Below the pieces are notes generated by a model. The model was not told where the DNA came from. It ran no database searches and worked only from the letters and a program-made list of their open reading frames with translations. A stretch of DNA of 64,000 nt from Pilasporangium apinafurcum (Eukaryota; Oomycota; Peronosporomycetes; Pythiales; Pythiaceae). The DNA lies in contig BCKE01000022.1 of NCBI GenBank assembly GCA_001600495.1, forward strand, positions 386,682-450,681, in the 5' to 3' direction. The position numbers and the translations under genes are program-made. Positions 13,520 to 24,408 of the stretch are shown one piece after another. Positions within the stretch are counted from its first letter, which is position 1. Every line of letters begins with the position of its first letter.

Positions 13520-16500
13520 TTAGTTCTTTTGAGCATTCTTCACTTCGAAGTAAGCCCACTTGATCCAGGGCATCAAGGCTTCCAAGTCCTTGGTCTCTAC
13601 CGTAGCTCCGCACCAAATACGGATGCCAGGAGGTGCATCACGGTACGAGCCGATATCGACAGCAACCTGCTCACGTTCGAGTAATTTCAGCACTTGCTTC
13701 ACCTCGTCCTTCGACAAACCTTCAAACTGCAGGCAGACTGAGGTGTTCGAACGAATCTCCTTGCGCGCCGCTAAAAATTTGATCCATCGTTCGTTCTCAG
13801 CGACAAAATCTTCCACGACCTTCAGATTACGTTGAGAGATTTCCATGAGACCATCAACACCACCAACACTTTCAGCCCAGCGAAGCGCATCCAAGTAGTC
13901 TTCAACACACAGCATTGATGGAGTGTTGATTGTACTGCCTTCGAATATACCGGTCATGAGTTTACCAGTCTTGGCGTTGGTCATTCGGAAAATCTTGGGA
14001 ATTGGACGTCCTTCAGGGACAAACGATTCCAGCCGTTCAACGGCACGAGGGCTCAGGATGAGAACACCATGAGCACCTTCTCCACCAAGTACCTTTTGCC
14101 AACTGAACGTACAAACATCAATCTTGTTCCAAGGAATATCCATTGCGAAGGCAGCCGAGGTAGCGTCGTTGAATACCAGGCCAGTACGATCGTCTCTGAT
14201 CCAGTCGCCATTCGGAACTTTCACACCGCTGGTGGTTCCGTTCCAAGTGAACAGGACATCATGGTCGAAATTAACCTTGGAGAGATCTGGAAGTTCCCCA
14301 AATGGAGCGTTAAACTCTGTAACATTGTCAAGTCGAAGCTCGTTGGTAGCGTCTTTAAACCAACCCTGACCAAAAGATTCCCAATGACAAATATCGACAG
14401 GTCTTTCACCAAGCATGTTCCACATTGCCATTTCAAATGCGCCAGTGTCCGATGCCGGAACGATCCCAAGATGGTAGTTATCTGGTAACTTCAAAATTTT
14501 CTTGGTCCGAGTAATGGATTCCTCCAAAAGACCCTTGCCCAATACTGAACGATGGCTACGTCCCAAGACAACTTCAGAAATCTTGGCGAGAGAGTAGCCT
14601 GGACGTTTCTTACATGGACCAGAGCCAAAGTTGGGCGAAGATGGCTTAACAGTAGGCTTCGTATTCCGCACGACGACCTTCACACCATTTTCGTCGATTT
14701 CAATTCCTTCAGAAGTCACAGTGCCAGCATCACTCGAGGCATCACCCTTTGGTTTCAAAAACTGCTCCCAAATGCCTCCTGAAGTGGAAGTGTTCAATTC
14801 AAACAAGTTAACTCGGCGAATATTTGTAACTTGACCAAGCTCTTCCAATTCCTCGATGACGTGGTCAGGAATGGATTCGTCTACATTCAAGACACCAACG
14901 GCTAGCGATCCTGTTGTTTCCCGCGCGAGGCCAAAACATCCAATGTTGATTTGGTTCTTTGCTAACACTGACGTAACCGAATGCAAAACGCCTGGTTCAT
15001 CACGGTTGTTAAAGACCAACATCGATCCACTTGGGATCGCATCCATGGTCAAGCCATTAAATCCCACCAAACGTAGCTGGCTTTTCCCAAACACAGTTCC
15101 AGTGATACGGCGTGAGGTACCGTTCTCTTTTTCAAACACCACAGTCAACAGGTTGGAGAAACTGCTGCTCACTTCTTCGTGCTTATGTTCCACACATTGA
15201 ATACCCATCACCTCGGCCAAATGTTTCGCATTGGAGAAGGTCACTTCTTCTTCGAGCATATGCGAAAGCAGACCCTTCAGCACACCACTCACCAACTGGC
15301 CAGAAAGATCGGGCGAAGTCACACGACGTCCTTCCGAAATGACGAGAATGCGGGATAGACGGCTGTCATCGAGTAATTGTGCTTGCATACTACCTAGCTT
15401 TTCGGCCAGTGACAGGAACGGCAAGTGCTCTTCTCGGCGGCCAAAATCAATATTGGGTGCATTAAGCACCCCCTTGAAAGACTTGCCCGCGAGAGCATCG
15501 TTAATCTTGTATGCAAGATCCCGCGCCACTTTTGTCTGCGCATCCGTGGTTAACGCACCAATGTGGGGAGTGACGATGACATTGGGGTGTTGCACGAGCG
15601 AGCTCCAAACACTCGTTGGTGGAGATGGTGGGAGAATATCGAATGCAACCCCCGCCACCTTCTTGTTCTCCACCGCCTCTAGCAATGCCGCATGGTCAAT
15701 CAGTCCGGCGCGCGCTCCGTTAATGATCTTGACACCATCCTTGCAAAGTGCGAGCCGCTCACCATTGACAAGATGTTTTGTGTTGGCGTTTAATGGCACA
15801 TGCAGCGAGATGTAGTCACTACGCGAAAAAAGTTCACTAAGTGATACCGGTTCAATGCCATGGGCTTTGGCACTTGCATTAGAGAGGATCGGATCGTAGC
15901 CAATTACATTCATGCCGAGCGCATTGCATCGCGTGGCGACTTCTCGTCCAATGCGACCCAATCCGACGACCCCAAGCGTCTTGCCGTGGATTTCGGAGTG
16001 ACGGATGCTGGATTCCGCGACGTCTGTACCAGTTTTCTCTCCGCAGCGAGACACCGAAGAAATCAGCCCGACAGTCAATTCCGCCGCGGAAATGGTGTTC
16101 CCAAATGGCGTGTTCATGACCAACACTCCTTGCTTCGTGGCGCTGACAATATCAATGTTGTCCACACCGGTACCTGCACGGCCAATCAGTTGTAGATTCT
16201 TGGCAGCATCCAAGACAGTACGATCGACTTTACTTCCTGAGCGCAGTAGAAGTACTTCGTAGTCTGGAATAGCCTTCAATAGCGCATCGTGGTCAAGTGC
16301 TGTGGAAACACTGGTGACATTGTGACCAGCACCCTGGAGGATCTCCGCGCAGATCGGATCGATGGGATCGCTGCAGAGAATTCGCGCCATGGGAGCTGCA
16401 AGTGCAGAGCGCGAGTGGAAGGCAGCACGACCAAATCGACGCTGCTGGACGACCCGCGAGAAGAGATTCCGCCGCAGCATTCGGAAGATTCTCGTTACCA

Positions 16501-16570
16501 CTTGGCACGTCGCTTTTCTTGTGGTGGCGGTGATACAACACTGAACTGCTTGGCCAAACCACTGTATCAT
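13520..16570 (-). CDS. Bifunctional D-3-phosphoglycerate dehydrogenase / phosphoserine aminotransferase fusion
   Basis: One uninterrupted frame of 1,016 aa joins the first two enzymes of the phosphorylated serine pathway (3-phosphoglycerate to 3-phosphohydroxypyruvate to O-phosphoserine). Residues about 62-590 are a type [19 protein letters not shown], Rossmann GLGRIGRE (about 201), NGARAGLID with the catalytic Arg, TPHIGALT with the catalytic His, then an intervening domain and an ACT domain ([11 protein letters not shown]). After a linker, about 645-1012 is a SerC-type aminotransferase ([17 protein letters not shown] lysine in [13 protein letters not shown] at about 824). The usual catalytic Glu of PGDH (DVFxxEP) is Ser here (DILPPSPP). 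The N-terminus is Arg-rich and lacks acids, as in a mitochondrial presequence; the ATG at residue 31 ([10 protein letters not shown]) is the likelier start. The fusion is seen directly; bifunctionality is inferred. Confidence 0.92.
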   Translation of the reverse strand: MIQWFGQAVQCCITATTRKATCQVVTRIFRMLRRNLFSRVVQQRRFGRAAFHSRSALAAPMARILCSDPIDPICAEILQGAGHNVTSVSTALDHDALLKAIPDYEVLLLRSGSKVDRTVLDAAKNLQLIGRAGTGVDNIDIVSATKQGVLVMNTPFGNTISAAELTVGLISSVSRCGEKTGTDVAESSIRHSEIHGKTLGVVGLGRIGREVATRCNALGMNVIGYDPILSNASAKAHGIEPVSLSELFSRSDYISLHVPLNANTKHLVNGERLALCKDGVKIINGARAGLIDHAALLEAVENKKVAGVAFDILPPSPPTSVWSSLVQHPNVIVTPHIGALTTDAQTKVARDLAYKINDALAGKSFKGVLNAPNIDFGRREEHLPFLSLAEKLGSMQAQLLDDSRLSRILVISEGRRVTSPDLSGQLVSGVLKGLLSHMLEEEVTFSNAKHLAEVMGIQCVEHKHEEVSSSFSNLLTVVFEKENGTSRRITGTVFGKSQLRLVGFNGLTMDAIPSGSMLVFNNRDEPGVLHSVTSVLAKNQINIGCFGLARETTGSLAVGVLNVDESIPDHVIEELEELGQVTNIRRVNLFELNTSTSGGIWEQFLKPKGDASSDAGTVTSEGIEIDENGVKVVVRNTKPTVKPSSPNFGSGPCKKRPGYSLAKISEVVLGRSHRSVLGKGLLEESITRTKKILKLPDNYHLGIVPASDTGAFEMAMWNMLGERPVDICHWESFGQGWFKDATNELRLDNVTEFNAPFGELPDLSKVNFDHDVLFTWNGTTSGVKVPNGDWIRDDRTGLVFNDATSAAFAMDIPWNKIDVCTFSWQKVLGGEGAHGVLILSPRAVERLESFVPEGRPIPKIFRMTNAKTGKLMTGIFEGSTINTPSMLCVEDYLDALRWAESVGGVDGLMEISQRNLKVVEDFVAENERWIKFLAARKEIRSNTSVCLQFEGLSKDEVKQVLKLLEREQVAVDIGSYRDAPPGIRIWCGATVETKDLEALMPWIKWAYFEVKNAQKN

Positions 16571-16670
16571 ATATATACCGGTATTTAACGGTATTATTGA
16601 CAGCCATATATACCGGTATAAATCGGTACAATGAGTTGACTAATAAAAGCGGTATGATACCGGTATTTTT
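16570..16670. repeat. Cluster of ACCGGT palindromes
   Basis: Three copies of ATACCGGTAT-like palindromes (about 16574-16583, 16609-16620 and 16657-16666) plus related half sites (ACGGTATT, TCGGTACA) within 100 bases, immediately upstream of the serine-biosynthesis fusion gene. A similar cluster lies near 51138-51206. Possibly a small dispersed repeat or a protein-binding cluster. Confidence 0.45.
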
Positions 16671-19150
16671 CTAAAGAGTAAATAAAAAAGGGAAAATAAA
16701 AGGAGGTTGATCAGCCGACACCACCCCCTGTGTCACATCCCCAAATTATTAAAAAAACGATAAATTATTTATTATTCCATGCTAAAATTATCCTGCGAAT
16801 CCGAACAATGTGGAACAGCTTCCCAGTCGACAACAGCTCGGGCCTCAGCTGCTTACAACTCTCGAGTCTTGTGCGTTTTGGTGACTTCCAAAGCATCGGC
16901 ATCGTTTCACCCTGGGCATGTTCTGCAGTTATGTCCTGGTTGATTGCAAATGCGACACTTTCGTCGTGCTTTTTCCACTGTCTCGAATAGTGAAGGCTTT
17001 CTTCGAATACTACAAACAATTCACCATATTTTTTTTTAATAATTTGACAGTGTAATGGAAGGGGGCGGGTGTCGGCGAATCAATTTTGAGGCGTCGACTG
17101 ATTAGTCTCCTTTTTTTATTTTTTTGATTGTCTTGGTATATTTTTTTTATTTCTCCTTTTCTAAATTGCCTTTTTTCGCGACGTTCAATGTTTGAATGAA
17201 GGTGATGATGCGTTTCTAATTTTCCTCTTTTGTTGAAGAGAGCCATTGCTTGAATATGCTACTTTCGAATTGATTTACTGTATTTGCAACTAGGATTCTC
17301 CCTGGTGGTCTCCGTTGTTTTGTGGAAGCGGTCAGAAGAGTCTGCAAACATGAGCGATGGGCGGACCATTATTTACAATCCTTCTGCCCCCTGTGTTCTC
17401 TCAGTAATCACATTATTACCTAATGTAATTTCGGGGAAAGATCGGGTCACGCTCATCAAGACGCTGTGAAGTGTTCTGAATACCTTTATGGAATACCAAC
17501 TTATGCCAAAAATACGATCATGATATTGCACTGTTGCGTCAATGTGCTTTTATTTGATGCAGCGTCCAAAGTATCTTTTAAAAAAATGTATTCGCGCTGT
17601 ATGTTTAACACGCAAGAGCATTACCAAAGCCCACAATTCAATGAACATTACGGCCCTCAAGAAAAAAATCCATTTTACGCTGTGCCGTGATACTAACACG
17701 AATGTACGAAGAACAGTCAGACACAACTTCAAAAATGGGATTTAAGCGTTTAACGAAAGTAAAACACACGTAGGTGCGTGAGCACTCCGACTCTAGACTC
17801 GAATACTTGTACGTCTGCGCCAGTTGTCAGCCTCACCAAGACGCGGCTACTCAACCTTTACTGCAGAAATGTTGATGCCGTTTTTCCGTACATTCGCACA
17901 AAAGAATACGAAAGCAGATTACAAGAGCAAGAGAATAGGCGCAACTCGTGCTATGGCACAAATTGGCCCACCTTCAAGTGGGCACAGGGAAGAAAGGAGG
18001 ACCGTAACCAAGCACACAGCGCAAAACCGCGTGTTTGTTCAACTGTCCTCACCATGAGTCACACATTCGGCAGGGTGGACCACCTACCCTCTACCGCTTA
18101 CGCACCTCTTCGCTACTCGGATCACGAAAATTTTGGAATGTTGGACGCTAACGATGTGTGCAAAACGTCGCTTGTGTCTTCCATCCTTTTTAATGATCGC
18201 GATAGCGTCAGATCGGCACGTACTAAATCCTGAACTCTCTGGTATCGTGGTAAAATATTTTATAAAACTAAGGCTGAGTTTCTGTATAACTCATGGATCT
18301 GGGGAAGCATTCTACTAAGATTTTCTATATCCTGTAGATTCTTGCAAAATCGATAGATACTACACATCTTAAATTCCTTAGTTGGGTTTGAAATAGCAGA
18401 GAACGATCTCCATAAAGGAAAAAAATAATAAGAAAAAATAGAATGAAGCTTTCCCCAACATTCGTATCTTTTTCGTTTCCATTGGACTGCTCCACGGAAC
18501 AGCATTACTCACACTCGAAAACTGATACAGACAGATTTTTAGAAGAACCTGGTTTTACGGACATAGAAACAAATCCCAAATTATGACGGGCTTGTGATTG
18601 AGTCGTTACACTGACCGAATAGATGCTTGCAGTGGTGGCGCAAGTGAAAACATGGTTTCGTGCAGTATCGATACACATCCCAACCTTGATAGCATTCGTC
18701 GCATGCTCGCAATATTTTCTCTCGCACTCACGCACGCACGTGTGTGAAATAGCCGGTAGAGTATTTGCACCTAAAGTACGCCCCGTATTTAGTGACATCT
18801 ATCAATGTTCAATCTTGCAGGGGGGAACATGCCCATCTCCACTTTGGAAGGTGGGACCTTTTCCTGGCGCACTCTCTCTGGTGGTCGTTGGTCAGGTGAA
18901 GGGGGTGGTGCCAGTGCAACGTCAAAAGGGCCAGTTGCCCCAACACCACGATCACAAACGCGCGCGGCGTGAGGTTGTGGCCAGTTCCGTCGAGCGCGGA
19001 GAGGAGAGGAGCAGCGACTCCTCCACAAGTTCTTTTCATTTGAGAATTTCGTTCGTCCGTCCCACCTCAAAGTGTTGTCGGTCACGAATTCCTTCTCTTC
19101 TTTCTTTCGGGAAAGAGAGACTTTTAAAAGCGATTTAGCACCTACCTTTC
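16571..19150. other. Gene-poor 2.6-kb stretch
   Basis: No supported gene. The first 100 bases carry several copies of the palindrome ACCGGT in an A/T-rich setting (listed separately). Several short frames exist on both strands (for example around 16765-17019 minus and 17778-18233 plus) but none shows a domain, a credible length or family resemblance. The last few hundred bases are likely promoter and 5' untranslated sequence of the HGGGKRC-repeat gene. Confidence 0.5.
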
Positions 19151-20407
19151 GTGGAAGTGTCTACACGACTCAGCGTCGTACCAACCCCAATTGGAGTATC
19201 TTCACCCTCATCCCCCATCTCCCCCCACCTCAAGCGCATCAGCGATCTCCCCTCCTCTCCTCTTCCTCAAATTCCCCCACTCTCTCACCCCCACCCAATA
19301 CGCTCATCGGTCTACATGGCCTCGAGTCCTCAATTAACATATATTACTGGAGAACCAAGCTCCTTTACTTCCCCCCAATCGGACCGCTTCCGATCCCCGC
19401 ACTCGCACCCCAGCAACCAATTCCCCGTGAAGGCGCTCCCGACGATCCATCTGGAAGAGAACAGCAAGATCAGTACACGCCAATTCACCAAAGGCATGAG
19501 CCACGCAGACCAGCAGCACTTGTATCAGGATAGTGACGAAGAAAACCGCGACAGCAGCAACAGCTATCAAGTCCAACTCTCACCACTGCACAAGTTTGGT
19601 GGCGATCGTCCCCATAGCCCCTTCACCAACTCTGCCACCTCTGGGATTGCGGCGATGAGCCTTAGCTACATCATCAACGACGACGATCAGGACCTTGACG
19701 AATACGACGAATACGACGAAGAACTAGACGAAGGCGACGAGAGTGCCAGTAACGTCTCGGATGAAGAGATGAAAGACGCACGCCCTTCTTTTGGCACGGA
19801 ATCCAGCAGTAGCCCACCGAGCAGCGGTGGTTTTGATGTCACGACTATGCTCAACACGGTTTGTGCCAAACCAGATTGCTACCGCACGATCCGTGGACCT
19901 GAAGGCTCTTTCTGTAAGTACCATAAGCAGAGCCGCTTCTGCCGAGCCGAAGGCTGCACCAAGAGCGCCAAGACTGGCGGATTCTGCATCTCCCACGGTG
20001 GTGGCAAACGCTGCTCGCATCCGGATTGCACGAAGAGCGCCAAACAAGGCGGTTTATGCATCTCTCATGGAGGCGGTAAGCGTTGCAGCGAAGCTGGATG
20101 CACGAAATCAGCACTCGTCGGTGGTTTCTGTTCGGCACATGGAGGTGGTCGCAAATGCAAGACTCCCAACTGCACCAAAACGGCGCTCTTGGGTGGGAAC
20201 TGCATCGCTCATGGCGGGGGGAAACGTTGCCAAGTGGAAGGCTGCTCCAAGAGCGCAGTCGGTGGTACACTCTGTGTCTCCCATGGCGGCGGCAAGCGGT
20301 GCCAAGCCGAAGGCTGCAGCAAAGGCGCAGTCCGCAACGGCGTTTGCATCCGTCACGGCGCCAAGCGCGACAACACTGGAAGCGAGAAAGCAAGTGCCTC
20401 TCCTTAA
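19151..20407 (+). CDS. HGGGKRC-repeat (WRKY19-like) protein
   Basis: Intronless 418-aa frame. The N-terminal half is Ser/Pro-rich then acidic (DDDQDLDEYDEYDEELDEGD); the C-terminal half is seven tandem units of about 24 residues of the form C-x4-C-x8-C-x2-H, most ending HGGGKRC (for example GCTKSAKTGGFCISHGGGKR). The Cys/His spacing suggests each unit binds zinc. This repeat is named after plant WRKY19 in automatic annotation but contains no WRKY DNA-binding domain; it is very common in oomycetes, and its function is unknown. Start is uncertain: the first ATG (19151) would translate a pyrimidine-rich Pro/Ser stretch that may really be 5' untranslated sequence, and the ATG at 19316 (MASSPQLTYITGE) is an equally good start. 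A second family member lies at 52522-53373. Confidence 0.82.
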   Translation: MEVSTRLSVVPTPIGVSSPSSPISPHLKRISDLPSSPLPQIPPLSHPHPIRSSVYMASSPQLTYITGEPSSFTSPQSDRFRSPHSHPSNQFPVKALPTIHLEENSKISTRQFTKGMSHADQQHLYQDSDEENRDSSNSYQVQLSPLHKFGGDRPHSPFTNSATSGIAAMSLSYIINDDDQDLDEYDEYDEELDEGDESASNVSDEEMKDARPSFGTESSSSPPSSGGFDVTTMLNTVCAKPDCYRTIRGPEGSFCKYHKQSRFCRAEGCTKSAKTGGFCISHGGGKRCSHPDCTKSAKQGGLCISHGGGKRCSEAGCTKSALVGGFCSAHGGGRKCKTPNCTKTALLGGNCIAHGGGKRCQVEGCSKSAVGGTLCVSHGGGKRCQAEGCSKGAVRNGVCIRHGAKRDNTGSEKASASP

Positions 20408-21021
20408 GCAAAACAACAAAGACGAGTTGCATTTATTTTTTTTTGAAAGTTGAGAAAAATTTTGGATAGAAGAAATACCTTTTGCTTAAAGAAAACGGTG
20501 CACTTAATCAATAAAGTCCATGTTGATTTGCTTTGTTCTGCTGGTTTTAGCGTGCAATATTAGCACATGAAGACAGAGATGAAGAGAGCTTGCCGGTGTT
20601 AGAGCTAATCGGTTCATGTGCAAAAGTGTAGACATCATCATACATTGTATATTCATATGCAATTCGTTTTCATTAATCGAATAATCAGTAGAAAGGCAAG
20701 CCGATAATTCATATTCACGACAATACAACCTTCAGTTCGTTGCAACGATAACTGCATGGAGATACGTTTTCATCAACAGTACTCAATTGTGTTTATAGGT
20801 TTGCTGTGAGTCTCAATCTAAACACTCCACCTCACTGCTTCCATGGCTGTTCATACTTTAAGTAACATCTCGTTGCAATATCCAATAATGGCATCAGCCT
20901 CCCAAAAAGTGCAGCTGAATGGTAACAAAAAAACTGTCTTGCTTGACATCTCTTTTGCTGCCGACTGAGCTATTCCAGATTTCATATACTAGTAATAGCT
21001 TGATAATGTTTTCGCTCTGGT
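20408..21021. other. Intergenic, convergent
   Basis: About 610 A/T-rich bases between two converging genes. Only short frames; nothing recognisable. Confidence 0.5.
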
Positions 21022-22719
21022 CTATACGAATCGCTTGATGCGGACTTGAATTTCTTGACGGCACGTTGGGCAATGGGTCAAGTGCATACTGCATTGCTGG
21101 CAAGTTTCATGACCACACTGGAACACCGTGTCTTTACGTCGCTCTTCACAAATCATACACATCAGCTCGTCTTGCAGGCGCGACAGTTCCAGTTCAGCAC
21201 GCGACTGCTGATGGTGTAGAGTTGGTCGGGTTGTGGTCGCCGTATGGGTTGTCGATGCTTCGTCTGTATCACCAAAGAGTGGAGCAGACGGCATACTGAC
21301 TGGAGATGCAGAATAACTGGCTGCAGTGGAAGTGTCGTACGACAAAGAAGGCTGTTGATTGCCACTTGCGACAGGAAGAGCATGCGAATGGTCTTGACGA
21401 GCCGGCTGAAACACGCCGAAATTGGAGTTGTACGTTGGTGACAAATGTTGTGGCGGAGGATACACCTCCACACGTGGCAGATTTTGTCCCAATCGGTAAG
21501 GTCCCTTTGAGAGATACTTCATATGTTTGATGATGGCATACTGATCTGGGATCTCCATTAGAGCTTGCAAGGCGAATTGCGTCTCTCGAAGCTGCTGGGA
21601 TCCATATTGCGAGGCGATTTTCTGCAAATAGACGTGTCAAGTCAAATACGGTTTGTCAAATATGTAGGCCAATTGGTATTTTTTTCTTCTAACGTACATG
21701 GAACTCCACAAACTGGAAGTTGTCGAATTTCCTGTGCACCAAGTAGTTATCAAAATAAATCATAGAATCCCATGGGCCATCGCCCACACCAACCATAACG
21801 ATGCTCAATGGGAAATTACTAATAAGATAGACATATTCAAATCATCATTAACAAAAGACATATTCTCATGATTTTATAAACAAGGTACAACATACCTGGC
21901 GTTGGTAATGGCATCGATTGTCTCTTTTTCATTTTTGCTGACGGCATGAGCAGGAACATCTACCGACCGCGTCACTTGCCCATCGGCGATAATAACCAGA
22001 ATATGATATTCTCCCGTTCGGTTGACGATATTGACGGCTTCGTTAATGATGGGCGCGAACGAAGTCGGACCAGCCATAACGACATTCGGAACGATTTCCC
22101 GGTATCTCGCGCGAATTTGCTCCAGCGGAAAACCTGGCTGGTGATTCTGCGCGAACGTGAACACAGAATGGTCGCCCGTCATTTCATCCCCGAACCCGTA
22201 CACTGGGATGATGTTGTCTTCATCTACATGCCGCACGCGAATTCGACAAGAAAATAGTGGGTGTGTTGTATTAGCAGAGCAACTGGCGCACCTCATGAGC
22301 AGATGGAACATACCAAAATCACGGAGCGTTTTGCCGATGATGTCAATGACTTCCTCGTAAGGATTGACAATGTGCGGATCATCGATTGAATGAAGACTTC
22401 GCCCACCGAATGTGCGTTTCCCGCTCCATTCATTTGACTTGGTGACTGTATTTCAAACTTCATCAGTTCCATGGCTTGTAACGGCGACAAAACATACACA
22501 TTGTTACGTACAGTCAATGCCGATGATGAGGTTGCTACTCTCCAAACCGTTCCGTCTCAGTGCCTGCGTGACGTGTGGGAGTGACGTGAACTGGTCCGAA
22601 ATCATCTGCGTATGCAATTGGGACCTCCCTGGGATAGGCTGCGGTCCCGATTCCGTCCTGTTCGGTCGCCGTTGGGCGCTCCCACTGGCACTAGGTCGAG
22701 TGCTGGATGAGTTACCCAT
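21022..22719 (-). CDS. RGLG-type E3 ubiquitin ligase (vWA/copine domain + RING finger), 5 exons
   Basis: Exons 22719-22512, 22445-22314, 22223-21896, 21818-21698 and 21621-21022; introns of 66, 90, 77 and 76 bp; product 462 aa. N-terminus MGNSSS is a myristoylation-type signal, as in plant RGLG1/2. The vWA/copine domain (about residues 60-320) is clear after splicing: [62 protein letters not shown], and [11 protein letters not shown] Ser/Pro-rich linker leads to a C-terminal C3HC4 RING ([20 protein letters not shown]...CPTC, last 45 residues). In plants these membrane-attached ligases build Lys63-linked ubiquitin chains. The target here is unknown. Every splice junction restores the family reading frame, so the model is secure. 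Confidence 0.92.
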
Positions 22720-22912
22720 TTACGCTTATCGGTAGTGGTGTGTCTCTGCGTCTAACAGGGCGATGAAAATAAAGAATGAAGCTTCCTGTGGAATGGAAGT
22801 GCGAGTGAATCCACTTATGCTTCTGATGTTCTTTACCAAATGGACCTCAGGAATGATGGTCAGTCGGTAATTAAGGTTTTTGGGTGCAACATCCACCTAG
22901 AAAAACAATCCA

Positions 22913-23709
22913 CCTCGAGATTATATGAGATACGAAAATGCGAGAGGAGCTCCTGCCTTTGCTGTTTGGGTGCGACTTAACTGACGGAAACTACTTAAGA
23001 CTAGATAATCGCATAGTAGGTATACCTTCTTGAGGAAGATGCTTCTAGCAGCGGTAACATCTCTGTCAAGGACGAAACTTGCAGTGAGGATACTGAAAGA
23101 CTTTCTGATGCTTCACCGTGTGGCTGATTCTCCCATACTGAGAACAAATCTTTATTGTATACTGTTCTCCACACTCGATCATCTTTCCTTCAGTTCTTCC
23201 CATTTTGTACTCCAGTAGCTTCTTGAATTTGTAGTGACCACGTGAATATTGCTCTTACCACCTTGCTTGAAATACTTTTTTTGCTTGGACATCATATCAG
23301 ATGTTTGAACGGATGGAGGAAGGGCTTCATAGTAGTTGTCCGAAAGCCACTTGGAGACTTTGTGATACATGTCCAACATTATCGTTTTTATTCGTTGGTA
23401 AACTCGACAGATCGTTTTCCTCAAACGATAGCGCTTGTGCTTGGAATTTTCTTGAGATAACTGAGACTGGAGATGACCAACCAACAGACAATGGTAGCCA
23501 CAATCCTCGAGATCTTCTCTCTATATGACATCTTCATCAATCCGGACGGTCTTACTTTGTTGTCGGTTGCATGGAGAGAATGTGTTATGCGGCCACTTAG
23601 ATCGACATTATTAAAGTGATTTCTTCTATACACTAATATATGTAAGAATGGAGAGAAAACTAATTCATAGAGGGGACTAAATAGGATCAAAATCCAGTAT
23701 TTGCCAGTT
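22913..23709 (-). mobile_element. Decayed IS607-type element carrying a TnpB/Fanzor remnant (copy A)
   Basis: Related over most of its length to the inverted copies at 55428-56206 and 62650-63345. Read on the minus strand it starts with the shared left end (AACTGGCAAATACTGG), a stretch shared with the other copies (TTAGTCCCCTCTATGAATTA), a short serine-recombinase piece (MSYREKISRIVATI), then jumps into a TnpB core. It ends near 22913 at a shared ATATGAGATAC end. It contains frameshifts and stops, so it is not functional. Its left end lies only about 35 bases beyond the stop codon of the membrane-protein gene at 23746. Confidence 0.8.
23020..23484 (-). pseudogene. TnpB/Fanzor nuclease remnant, core and zinc-ribbon region
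   Basis: Conceptual reading on the minus strand: RLRKTICRVYQRIKTIMLDM, then YHKVSKWLSDNYYEALPP and SVQTSDMMSKQ (central TnpB region), then after a frameshift at about 23183 KMIECGEQYTIKICSQYG, VFQYPHCKF and, after a second shift, LDRDVTAARSIFLKK. This is the order expected for TnpB: the Glu-containing RuvC-II segment, the zinc ribbon, then RuvC-III (DRDxNAARN). Two zinc-ribbon cysteines are replaced (CSQY, QYPHC), and two frameshifts break the frame. Fanzor proteins are eukaryotic TnpB homologues and RNA-guided nucleases; this copy is dead. Confidence 0.72.
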
Positions 23710-23745
23710 ACATGAAAGTGGAAAAAATACTTCACTATATACTAA

Positions 23746-24408
23746 CTACAGCATGCCTCCCACTGGAATACTCGGGACGGGTGAATGTGCTGTGACCGAT
23801 TCCTTCTGCTCATATGGGCCCTGCTCCTCTTCCCATTGCTGTTCCTGTAGCATCCGCTTTCGTCGATGGCGTTCTTTGCGTGATTTCCGCTCGTCAAACA
23901 CTTCAATGGAGATCAGACCCAACTCACATATCGCGATGATCAACGCGCCACGGAATTTTGCTCCAGTGTACAGTGTCATCCGCAGCACACCCTTGAGCAC
24001 AATGGCGTAAAACACGGCCGCAAGTAGCGACGCCAGCAGCAGATTGTATTTGTAATTGCGCGCCTTCCGCAGCCGCTTGATCTTGTAGCAGAAGAGAAAC
24101 TTAGCAAAGTAGACAAGGAACCACGCAAACATCATCGGTGTGGGATAAAATATGTAGATCCACTGTAGCAGTCGCTCGTTCTCATCGATTTCTCCCGTGG
24201 TGTATTTCTCAAAACGCGCCGAGACGGAGTAAGACGTACCAGCTCCAACGTCGAAGAATGCGACGACGACTGCAAAGATGGCGAAGAAAGTTAGCGATGC
24301 ATATGCCCAGCGGTAGAAACGTTTCTGGTTGATGAATCCCCAGTAGCCGTCTGAAACGGTGAGCATTTTAGAAACATCACGGCGCTTTCCCATCGTGTTG
24401 GCATTCAC
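23746..24408 (-). CDS. Predicted multi-pass membrane protein, unknown family
   Basis: Intronless, 220 aa. Four hydrophobic segments at about residues 34-52 (YASLTFFAIFAVVVAFFDVG), 85-105 (WIYIFYPTPMMFAWFLVYFA), 125-145 and 150-170, followed by a highly charged Arg/Lys/Glu tail (RKSRKERHRRKRMLQEQQ). No signal peptide or catalytic motif is visible. It is divergently arranged with another membrane protein at 24807-25508 that has a comparable size, a similar helix layout and an acidic or charged C-terminal tail, so the two could be distant paralogues. A TTCC microsatellite lies about 60-90 bases upstream of the start. I do not recognise the family. Confidence 0.78.
   Translation of the reverse strand: MNANTMGKRRDVSKMLTVSDGYWGFINQKRFYRWAYASLTFFAIFAVVVAFFDVGAGTSYSVSARFEKYTTGEIDENERLLQWIYIFYPTPMMFAWFLVYFAKFLFCYKIKRLRKARNYKYNLLLASLLAAVFYAIVLKGVLRMTLYTGAKFRGALIIAICELGLISIEVFDERKSRKERHRRKRMLQEQQWEEEQGPYEQKESVTAHSPVPSIPVGGML

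Noticed and set aside
16765-17019. 84-codon minus-strand frame (MFVVFEESLHYSRQWKKHDE) that looked like a transposase piece
   Set aside because: No motif of any transposase or reverse transcriptase, no partner frame nearby, and composition like the surrounding noncoding DNA.
17778-18233. 151-codon plus-strand frame in the 2.6-kb gene-poor stretch
   Set aside because: No domain, mixed composition, and an overlapping frame of similar quality; length is within chance for this region.
19334-20432. Long antisense frames over the HGGGKRC-repeat gene
   Set aside because: They are mirror readings of a repetitive GC-richer coding region and have no independent signature.
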